Source of the DNA: a virus
Reading direction: 5' to 3' (one strand)
Length of the DNA: 24,607 bases
Virus record (IMG/VR): IMGVR_UViG_3300045131_003011
Coordinates: 1 to 24,607 of that record
Shown here one piece after another: positions 1-7,600 of this stretch. The translations under genes were made by a program, and so were the position numbers. Within the stretch, counting starts at the first letter, position 1. The number at the start of each line of letters is the position of its first letter. The notes beneath the pieces are model-generated. The model was not told the DNA's origin and did not search any database. It worked only from the letters and a program-made list of their open reading frames with translations.

Positions 1-1
1 T

Positions 2-1063
2 TGCGGAACTTGTGAAACTGTATGTGGTGCTGGTCAAGAGTGTTGCTCTGGTGTTTGTAAATCAGTACAAACAGATGAATCTAATTGCGGAACATGTGGC
101 AACGCTTGTGCTGCTGGCGAACTATGTTGTGGTGGTGTTTGTAAAATTGTACAAACAGACGAAGCAAACTGCGGAACTTGTGGTAACGCTTGTGCTGCTG
201 GTCAAGAGTGTTGCGATGGTGTCTGCAAAGCACTTCAAACAGATGAAGCTAATTGCGGAGCTTGCGGTAACGCTTGTAGTGCTGGCGAAGAATGTTGTTC
301 TGGTGTTTGTAAAGCACTCCAAACAGATGAAGCTAATTGCGGAACATGTGAAACTATATGTGGTGCTGGTCAAGAATGTTGCTCTGGTGTTTGTAAATCA
401 GTACAAACAGATGAAGAAAATTGCGGAAATTGTGGAACTGTATGTGCTGCTGGTCAAGAATGTTGCGGTGGTATTTGCACAGCCGTACAAACAGATGAAG
501 CTAGTTGTGGAGGTTGCGGAATAGAGTGTGCTGCTGGCTACACCTGTTGTTCTGGTGTTTGTAGAAACACAGCAACCGATCTCAGCAATTGTGGAACATG
601 CGGAAGCTCTTGTAGCGGAACATGTTGCAACGGCTTTTGCAAAGCGACATATGAGGATGAATTAAATTGTGGTGATTGCGGAATAGAATGTGCTGTTGGC
701 GAAACATGTTGCTCTGGTGTTTGTAAAGCCGTACAAACAGATGAAGCAAACTGTGGAACTTGTGGAAACACTTGTGCTGCTGGTTACACATGTTGTTCTG
801 GTGTTTGCAAAGCATTACAAACAGATGAAGCTAACTGTGGAACTTGTGGAACTGTATGTGCTGCTGGCTACACATGTTGCGATGGTGTCTGCAAAGCACT
901 TCAAACAGATGAAGCAAACTGCGGAACTTGCGGAAACGCTTGTGCTGCTGGAGAAACTTGTTGCTCTGGTGTTTGTGCAAATACAGAAACAAGTTCATCT
1001 AATTGTGGATCTTGCGGAAATGCATGTCCAGCTGGCGAAACTTGCGAAGAAGGAATTTGTTAT
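2..1063 (+). repeat. 13 imperfect tandem copies of an 84-bp unit
   Basis: The unit start (codon for the first Cys of CGxC) recurs every 84 bases: at 2, 86 and so on up to copy 13, whose Asn codon starts at 1001. Copy 8 (Cys-Gly-Thr-Cys followed by GSSCSGTCC) is 6 bases shorter. Blocks such as the QTDEA-NCGTC coding segment are nearly identical at DNA level between copies, while the variable residues after AAG (QE, EL, YT, ET) and the linker differ. The frame is kept throughout. High DNA identity points to recent expansion by slippage or unequal recombination. Confidence 0.9.
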
Positions 1064-1390
1064 CTGCCTCCACTAACGGTAAAATTAGTTTTCCGTGCTT
1101 TCGTATGTGCAAGTGATTTTTCAAATCTTCCAAATGAACTTCCTGCTGGATCTAGAAGTGTTAATTTCACAATCACTGTTGGTGGAACTACTTTTGCCAG
1201 TGGTTCTGTTTCAAACATTGGACCCGGAGGAGTTGCAGCAACCTTAGCATCAATTACGATTCCAACAGGAACATCATTTAATATAAATATAAGTGGGTAT
1301 GCTGGGTCGGCAATTATTGGTAGCACTAGAGCATCTGGTCAAATGACTTATACTGGTGCTGTTAAAACTGCAGATAATAATGCATGTTAA
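2..1390 (+). CDS. Cys-rich Stig1-like tandem-repeat protein, 5' partial
   Basis: The open frame runs from the window edge to TAA at 1388-1390 (462 residues seen, N-terminus missing). About 355 residues are 13 copies of a 28-residue unit, NCGTCGNACAAGxxCCxGVC followed by KALQTDEA, with six cysteines per unit; copy 8 is two residues shorter. This spacing (CC-x3-C, then D-x2-NCGxCG, then C-x2-G-x2-CC) resembles Stig1-type repeats known from plant Stig1 proteins and some bacterial secreted proteins. The last ~105 residues are a Thr/Ser/Gly-rich, probably beta-sheet domain ending in NAC. Other frames across the repeats are open but lack cysteine periodicity, so this frame is chosen. The Cys density suggests a disulfide-bonded extracellular or virion-surface protein, for example a fibre or decoration protein; that is inference. 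A terminator follows directly. Confidence 0.85.
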   Translation, partial: CGTCETVCGAGQECCSGVCKSVQTDESNCGTCGNACAAGELCCGGVCKIVQTDEANCGTCGNACAAGQECCDGVCKALQTDEANCGACGNACSAGEECCSGVCKALQTDEANCGTCETICGAGQECCSGVCKSVQTDEENCGNCGTVCAAGQECCGGICTAVQTDEASCGGCGIECAAGYTCCSGVCRNTATDLSNCGTCGSSCSGTCCNGFCKATYEDELNCGDCGIECAVGETCCSGVCKAVQTDEANCGTCGNTCAAGYTCCSGVCKALQTDEANCGTCGTVCAAGYTCCDGVCKALQTDEANCGTCGNACAAGETCCSGVCANTETSSSNCGSCGNACPAGETCEEGICYLPPLTVKLVFRAFVCASDFSNLPNELPAGSRSVNFTITVGGTTFASGSVSNIGPGGVAATLASITIPTGTSFNINISGYAGSAIIGSTRASGQMTYTGAVKTADNNAC

Positions 1391-1424
1391 AAAAACAGGC
1401 TTGATTTTCAAGCCTGTTTTTTTT
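1391..1424. terminator. Bidirectional intrinsic terminator
   Basis: A 9-bp perfect stem (1396-1404 with 1408-1416, ACAGGCTTGA-type arm) has a three-base TTT loop. It is flanked by an A tract at 1391-1395 and a T tract at 1417-1424, so it works on both strands. It lies right after the Cys-rich repeat gene (+) and before the end of the convergent minus-strand series that stops at 1444. Confidence 0.9.
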
Positions 1425-1443
1425 CTTTAATTTAGAATTTTTT

Positions 1444-1731
1444 CTATTCTTTGTAGGATACCCATCGGTTACGAACGAATAAAAGATTTGCAAAAAACCC
1501 ACAAAAGGCAGAAATCAGATTTCCAGCAAATGGAACATATAGTTCACCTACCGGATTGAGCAAAAATGAGATTCCTAAAGAAAACCAAAAACTGCTGCAT
1601 TCATGGCAAAGCATTGGAACATTAACATATGGTATCTTAGCTACCAAGTTTCTAAATGGTCGTGCAACATCGGTGTCGGACCAAGCGTATGCGACACCGA
1701 GACATGCAACTAGATAAATTAAAAATATCAT
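1444..1731 (-). CDS. Small membrane protein with a CHEC-x2-FW motif
   Basis: A 95-residue protein with hydrophobic segments at about residues 1-17, 47-58 and 70-86, so probably two or three membrane spans with a basic C-terminal tail (VRNRWVSYKE). Residues 42-49 read CHECSSFW, a pattern resembling small phage and bacterial membrane proteins of the DUF1360 type (C-x2-C-x2-FW); function is unknown. The ATG at 1731 is preferred because it overlaps the upstream stop as ATGA, a sign of translational coupling. A GTG at 1746 would add five residues. It is the last gene of the minus-strand series and ends just before the terminator. Confidence 0.7.
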   Translation of the reverse strand: MIFLIYLVACLGVAYAWSDTDVARPFRNLVAKIPYVNVPMLCHECSSFWFSLGISFLLNPVGELYVPFAGNLISAFCGFFANLLFVRNRWVSYKE

Positions 1732-2147
1732 AGGAAATAAACCCACATATAATCGAACTCTCGAACAACCGAGAAGCTTCTAAAAGTTTTTCCGGTAATA
1801 GTCTTGTTGAAATTAGCCCAAGCTTCATCACCAAGCTGCACCTTGAAAACCTTACCATTAATTGCGTTATTTACTCTTTTTAGCTTAATGGCTTCAAGTT
1901 CTTTAACTATCGCAGCTTTATCCTTGTAGTACTTTTCCAAAATGTTCGGATCAGCAGCTACTTTGTCGGAAAAAAACTTGCCAACCTTTCCTCTGCATGA
2001 GCAGTTTGGGTTGGTTTTTAATGTTGTTAGGTCGGCAAGAATATCTGGAAATTCCGCCTTTAGTTCAGCGAATAAGGTTTCATCCTTGATGATCATATAG
2101 ATGAGATCTGGCATCGTGCCGAGATCTACAGTGATTGTAGTTTCCAT
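1728..2147 (-). CDS. Unknown phage protein with a CxC motif
   Basis: A 139-residue protein I do not recognise. It has an acidic N-terminal half, a central NPNCSCRGKVGKFFSD segment with a C-x-C pair, a charged probably helical middle (residues ~60-90), and an aromatic C-terminus ending EFDYMWVYFL. ATG start at 2147. No strong Shine-Dalgarno is visible in the very AT-rich 52-base leader (2148-2199) that separates it from the dnaE fragment. It is translationally coupled to the membrane protein downstream through ATGA. Confidence 0.65.
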   Translation of the reverse strand: METTITVDLGTMPDLIYMIIKDETLFAELKAEFPDILADLTTLKTNPNCSCRGKVGKFFSDKVAADPNILEKYYKDKAAIVKELEAIKLKRVNNAINGKVFKVQLGDEAWANFNKTITGKTFRSFSVVREFDYMWVYFL

Positions 2148-2199
2148 AAAATTAATATAGTTTTATTGTTTTATTTTTTTGATTTTTAAAAATATTTTT

Positions 2200-3562
2200 T
2201 TACAAATCAAAACAAATAGATCTACCGCCTCTAGCCTCAGACATGAATCGACTAAACAAAAGACCTTCATATACTGGATCGACATCAGTGATTCCAAGGC
2301 AATAACAAACCAAAGATCCACAAGCACTTCCTCTTCCGGGTCCTACAGCTTGAGTTCCATCACCACCGATATTTTCTCTACACCATTTTCTTGCTTCGTC
2401 AGTCATCATCTTTTGAATAAGAAAATATGTACTAAAACCTTTGCGAGTTATAAGGCTCAACTCTTCAATTATTCTATTTTTATATTCTGTAGTCATTGGC
2501 AAATTACGATGTTTAAATCCTCTCAAGACTTCATCCTTAAGCCTTTGGTCACAATCTGGAAATATAGGTAGTTTCAGACTTCTATCTAATTCGACACCTT
2601 TTGCTTTACGACAAATCTCTACTGTATTCTTTTTAGCTTCGCAAAAAATTTCATAAGGAATAATATCTTTATAATCACTCAGCCACTTTTCATTAAGTTC
2701 TTCCTCAGATTTCATCCATAGATTAGCATCCTGCAATTCGAAGAAATCCTGCATTGAATCTTCTTTCATTGCCCTTTGAATTTCTTTTAATGTTCTGTTG
2801 GTCTGAACCATCAACATAAGTCTTTGCAAGTGACTATCTTCTTTACGGCAATAATGACAATCTTGCGTAAGAATAATCTTCAATCCAAATTTTTGCTTTG
2901 CTTTAACAATAAAAGCGTCATAAGGTTTTTGTTTAACAAAATCTAAAAGCATAATTTCAAGCAGATAATTTTCTTTACCAAACATCTGAATGTATCGTTC
3001 TATCATTTGAAATCCAGCTTCTTCTCCGCCAGCATCAAATGCTCTGCCAACTTCGCTGTTATAGCAACAACTTGTAAAAAATAAGCCTTCTTTATGCTTC
3101 TCAAGTTGTTCGTAATTTACTCTTGGCTTTCTATAAAATCCTTTCGTCCAACCCCAAGATGTCAAACGAACAAGATTTTTATATCCAGTTTCATTATATG
3201 CTATGGCTAATAAGTGTGGACTTGCTCTCAGTTCCAATAATTCACTTGGAGAGAGAGATTCAGAAAATTTTTGCATGTCCGACAAAGAAGAGGATTGTGG
3301 TTGCAATCTATTTACATAAAGTTCCGCAGCGAATATGGGAGAAAGTTTATTTTTCCCATATTTATCACATATCTTTTCGCATGCTTTGATTTGTCTGGGA
3401 ACTGCTCCCAACATGCCATGATCACTAATTGTAAGAAAATTTTGATTTATTTCTGTAGCACGAACCGAATATTCTTCGCATGTTCCAAGCCCATCGAGGA
3501 CGGAAAAGTCGGAGTAACTAATGAAGGTGGAGATGTTCAAAACCAACAATCTCCACCTTCAT
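2200..3562 (-). CDS. dnaE: DNA polymerase III alpha subunit, N-terminal part; frameshifted near start, truncated before active site
   Basis: The main open frame (codons up to TAA at 2200) encodes a PHP domain plus the start of the polymerase palm: SDFSVLDGLG and LTISDHG near the N-terminus and VGPGRGSACGSLV about 45 residues from the end, followed by CLGITDVDP and LLFSRFMSEARGGRS. In bacterial DnaE the next motif carries the catalytic Asp residues (PDxDxDF), but here the protein ends ICFDL. Fingers, beta-binding and the rest of the palm are not in the window. At the 5' end, ATG 3562 with a good AAGGAG site begins MKVEIVGFEHLHLH, matching the PHP metal-binding HxHxH motif, then hits TAG (3518-3520). 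The homology continues one frame over. The only starts in the long frame are weak TTG codons near 3549. It may be a split gene, a decayed copy or an assembly error. Confidence 0.8.
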
Positions 3563-3571
3563 TGTTACTCC
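3511..3571 (-). repeat. Near-perfect inverted repeat over the dnaE ribosome-binding site and start
   Basis: Arms 3511-3534 (24 nt) and 3549-3571 (23 nt) are reverse complements except for one extra base in the left arm; the spacer is 14 nt. On the minus strand one arm holds the GGAG site and ATG of dnaE. The other holds the HLHLH codons and the premature TAG. The hairpin would occlude initiation. Confidence 0.9.
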
Positions 3572-3589
3572 TTTCGTAAATGTCATTGT

Positions 3590-4378
3590 TCAATCTCTTT
3601 GTTTAGTTTGAAGCCAAATTAAAAATTCTTGCTTATCGTACTTTGCATTTTTACGACAATTCTCAGAAGCTGAAATTGGTCGTAAATTCTCCAAACAATT
3701 GATCAAAGACAAATCCCAAATCTTATGATCTGAAAACGCCTTGATTGGGAAAATATGGTCAATATGCCACTTTCCATTTTTTACCTTTTCATAATTCTCA
3801 TGATTGATTATATGATTTTGCAATTCTTTATAATCATAGCCAAGTAAAGCTGAAGTTTTAGACTTTTTTACTCTGCCAGTAACCGCCAAACTCATACTCA
3901 ATAATTTATACGATCTCTGTCGAAATATCAAGTCCATTTTAAATTTCTCTCGATCATCAACCCATTCATAATGATTTTCTCCAGATCGTTTGGCAATTCC
4001 GCAATCCCAACATCTTTTACCTGTTCTGAAATTATTCCAAGAGATCTTTGCTTCTTTGCCACAAGAACAAATATATCGCATATTCTTGGAAGACTTTTCG
4101 TATTGATCCAAAAGCGTACAACCAACGGCTGCGAATTCAGATTTTATTTTTTCATGAGAATAAGAGAATCGTTCGCTTATTTTGCGAGAACCGCAATTTT
4201 TACATCTATTGCCAGATTTGAAACTATAAAAAACAATTTTAGATTCGTTTCCACAAGAACAACGATACCTCATTGGTGTGCGAGCATTGATATAAGTATC
4301 TTCTAATAATTTGCAACCATTTTTTAAGAAGAAACTTTGAACGAATTGATAGGTAAGTCTTTGACTTGAATATTTCAT
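3590..4378 (-). CDS. HNH homing-type endonuclease with two zinc-finger repeats
   Basis: A 262-residue protein. Two N-terminal modules (about residues 15-65 and 82-128) each have a CSCG...CxxCG zinc-binding pattern and a GCxLL...Y lead-in. The C-terminal HNH nuclease follows: WHIDHIFP (His205, Asp207, His208), then CLENLRPISASENCRKNAK with Asn231, Asn240 and Asn244. This architecture is common in free-standing phage homing endonucleases. The ATG at 4378 is chosen because GGAGG lies 4 bases upstream; a GTG at 4411 would add 11 residues with no site. It sits between the coiled-coil gene and the dnaE fragment, so it may have been involved in disrupting or mobilising that locus. Confidence 0.88.
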   Translation of the reverse strand: MKYSSQRLTYQFVQSFFLKNGCKLLEDTYINARTPMRYRCSCGNESKIVFYSFKSGNRCKNCGSRKISERFSYSHEKIKSEFAAVGCTLLDQYEKSSKNMRYICSCGKEAKISWNNFRTGKRCWDCGIAKRSGENHYEWVDDREKFKMDLIFRQRSYKLLSMSLAVTGRVKKSKTSALLGYDYKELQNHIINHENYEKVKNGKWHIDHIFPIKAFSDHKIWDLSLINCLENLRPISASENCRKNAKYDKQEFLIWLQTKQRD

Positions 4379-4382
4379 AAAA

Positions 4383-4405
4383 CCTCCAATATATTTAGTT
4401 GGAGG
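4383..4405 (-). promoter_or_regulatory. RBS-sequestering hairpin of the HNH gene
   Basis: On the minus strand CCTCCAA pairs with TTGGAGG (7 bp, loop of 9), and the GGAGG half is the Shine-Dalgarno site of the HNH gene at 4378. Hairpins that hide the site until a late transcript is made are known for T4 homing-endonuclease genes such as I-TevI. The regulatory effect here is inferred. Confidence 0.65.
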
Positions 4406-4451
4406 CTTCACAATTATTTCAATCTTTTAGACGGTTCTGCAGAATTAAAAG

Positions 4452-4673
4452 TTATTTCTTAATTGATGCCTTTGTAGGTTCTTCAGACTGTATTTTTTTC
4501 CATTTTTCAAATTCATCAGATAAAGCTTGAGCTTGAGCTTCAAGTTCTTTTAATTTTACCTGTGTTTTTTCATAATACTCTTTTAATTGTTGTTTAATCT
4601 GTTTTTTCTCATTGTGAATTTCAGAAACTCGCTGAGAAAAAGTGACAAATTCATCTGATAATAGCCAATCCAT
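4452..4673 (-). CDS. Small coiled-coil protein
   Basis: A 73-residue, highly charged protein of mostly Lys/Glu/Gln, predicted by eye to be one long helix or coiled coil (residues ~15-60, with repeated EIHNEKKQIKQQLKEYYEK-like heptads). ATG at 4673, with AAAGGA upstream, 11 bases after the SpoVR stop, so probably co-transcribed with the kinase/YhbH/SpoVR set. No family recognised. It could be a partner of SpoVR, but nothing beyond position supports that. Confidence 0.65.
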   Translation of the reverse strand: MDWLLSDEFVTFSQRVSEIHNEKKQIKQQLKEYYEKTQVKLKELEAQAQALSDEFEKWKKIQSEEPTKASIKK

Positions 4674-4684
4674 AATTTTTTCCT

Positions 4685-7600
4685 TTATTTCTTTTCTCGA
4701 ATTCTTACATTAGCAGGATCATTATCGAAACATTCGAATACGACATCAGTACCATCATGACCTTTAGTGGAAAGAAAAACATCATTTCCCCAAATGAATC
4801 TTAGACCAACCAATACATCTCGAACATAAGGCTCATGAAGCGGTCTGCCTTCAAATGTATGCTCAAGCATCAGATAGCCCTTACCACGATAATTAGGCTC
4901 TGTTAAACGAATATCTGGCAGTCCTCCATTTACATGGCGAGCCATCAACAATTTTTTTATCTTATTGTAATCATGACTTTCAAGAATCGTCTCTCCGCTT
5001 GGATAACGCTTATGTTCAAAGTATTCTTGTTCTCGACAGAAATCCTCGGTAAAAAATTCATGTATTAAAGTTAGATCATCGTAATACTTTCTAACTTCAA
5101 ATATTTTTTCCTTACCAAGCATTGCCTTGGTATCCCATTTTTCTTTCTTGCTAGAATTTGTGCAATCATCCCATTCATTGCCGAATTGACCTTTATCCCA
5201 ACGATTGCGAATATCGGACAAAAGATTATATCCTAGCTTATAAGGATTGGTGCTATATTTTCCACCAAGAACACCCATCTTGTGTGCAGCGTATTCAATG
5301 ATTCCAGAATCATGAGTCTTTTGACCCAAGCCGACATAACCCTGTTCTGCCATGATAACATGGTCAGTCATACTATTATGATTCATAAATCCACAAGCCG
5401 AATATCGATGACTTGTTTCTACTGTAATGTCATACACTGTATCTTTTCCAATTTTTTCGATAGAAACAATTTCATCTTCAAGTTTTTGATCAATAAACCA
5501 TTTATGATTGTCAATATACTTCTTTAACTTTTGCTGTTTTCTAGATAATCCAAAACCTATTTGCTCATAATACTTTACCGCTTCCTGTCCGGTTATGCGT
5601 ACATGCCAACAAGAATCTTTTTGTTTGCGTCTTGTTGATAATATGCAAAAATTCAACAAAACATTTTGTATTTGTCTGGAAAGAACTTCGCTTGCGGTGG
5701 AAAGAATGACACCAGCATTCCCCGCATAACCATCACAATCAAAATACGATCTTACAAAAGAAGCGATAACACTCTTGGGCGATTTAAGAATAATTTCTGG
5801 TATTTGCTTAATCCTAGCACAGACTCCAGTTTTCATTCCCAAATAAACAAGTAGTTCTTCAAGTTCTTTTGAAGTTACAGAAATTCTATATCGACCATTT
5901 TTAGATGTGTCATCCCAACTAGATTTACAATCTATACTAAATAATTTCTTTGTAAGACGAATATAATTATCGGCTTGATCTTTATCTCCAGTTGTTAAGC
6001 CAAGAGTTCTCTTGCTTTTAGATATATGACCATCTCCAATCATATATCCAACAAATGAAGCAAATTCTTCATCCATAAAAAAAGGCAAAGATATACATTT
6101 CCTTTTATTTCTCATGCATGTCATAGACTGATCATCATATTGCTTGAGCAATTTGTCTAAATTGTCATTTTTTTCTTCACCTTTATAATGATATTTTCTA
6201 TAAACGACTTGAGACATAGTCACTGATGCTTTTTTACAAATTTGCTTCAATTCTATCCTTTTATTGGGCAATTTATAATCGATTTTTTGATATTTTTTCG
6301 TCCAAATATTTGAAAATGATATTTTAACTTTTTCACCTACATTCATTTTATCAAGACGAACCCAATCATTATTACCCATAATTCTATGATTATTTGAACC
6401 CTCAAAAACATATCCTCTTCTAGTTTCAATCCTATAAACATCACGATTTTCAAAAGTGAACCAATTTGTAACATTTCTAGATTTTTCACCATCATAAACC
6501 ATAACAGGCAACTTTTTATCGACAATTTCACCTAATGTCAAAATGCCCATATTTGTAGATACAAGAGAATCTTTTCGTCCGCAAGCCCATCCTTCGTTTA
6601 ATACTTTGGTTTGTCTCTGTGGGAAAAAATAAATTGATTCTTCATAGATCATAGACATGATATCTTGTTGCCAAGGCTTAAGTGGAGCATTATCACGCAA
6701 AAATCCAAATATATCTTTAACTGGTTCTATAAAAAATCCAAGTTCTTCTGCAAGATCCTTATCTTTTACCTTTTCATTTTCTCTTTCTTTGAACTCTTTT
6801 GTGTTGATGTAATTATCCATATAAAATCGATCACTATCAACTTTAAGTCTTTTTGGAAATCTATAATTTCTTTTATCAATAATATTTCTATCTTTGATAA
6901 CTTTTTGATGCCAAGCCGATGCTCCATCAACCAAAGTATCAATGCGAAGTAAATAATCAAGAAATTCAGTAACCTTTTCCTTGCCCCATCTAGCCATATA
7001 TTTTTTAATACGGCTACTATGATTTGCCATGTTGTTCAACATGTTTGTATCAGTAGCAGAAAAGTGAATATTATTTTTAAAGAAATCATTATGACCAGTG
7101 GCGTGAGCGATAACAGTCAGATGATCCAATAATGTGTTGCTATCTAAGCAATAGATGTAACATGGCGATGTGTTATGAGTAATCAATCCATATGCAATAA
7201 AATCATGAGCATCATGATCCAATGCAATATCAACAGTTTCGATCTCATCTCCATCAACAACATGCTCAACAACAAATAAAGGATTTGAAATAATATCTTT
7301 AATTTCATTTGGAACACTTAATCCTTGATTTTCTGCTCTTTGTACAAATGAAGAAAAAGAATTAATCCCAACTTTTTGTTTCTCGAACATTTTAATTGAA
7401 TAGCCAAGACTATGGTTGTTATATGTTGTAATGTTTAGATTTTTTGCCCACATAATCAATTGTTGTTGAATATATGGCAACTCCATACCTCCATTACGAC
7501 AAAATTTTCTATCAAGTAATTTTTTAAGTAATTCTTGCTTATAGTTAAGCACAAAACCTATTCTATTGTAAAATTTATTTTCAGCCCAAATTCCCTTAAT

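Noticed and set aside
2-1063. CRISPR-like array
   Set aside because: The 84-bp period is continuous coding repeat with no separate spacers.
12-1076. Long plus-strand frames through the repeat array lacking cysteine periodicity (for example 12-524 and 690-1076)
   Set aside because: They are frame shadows of the 84-bp repeat; the frame from base 2 continues to a stop right before the terminator and gives the regular Cys pattern.
2200-2220. Split-intein N-half at the dnaE end (Cys-Phe-Asp-Leu)
   Set aside because: Although a Cys is followed by intein-like residues, only four residues precede the stop; known split-intein N-parts are longer.
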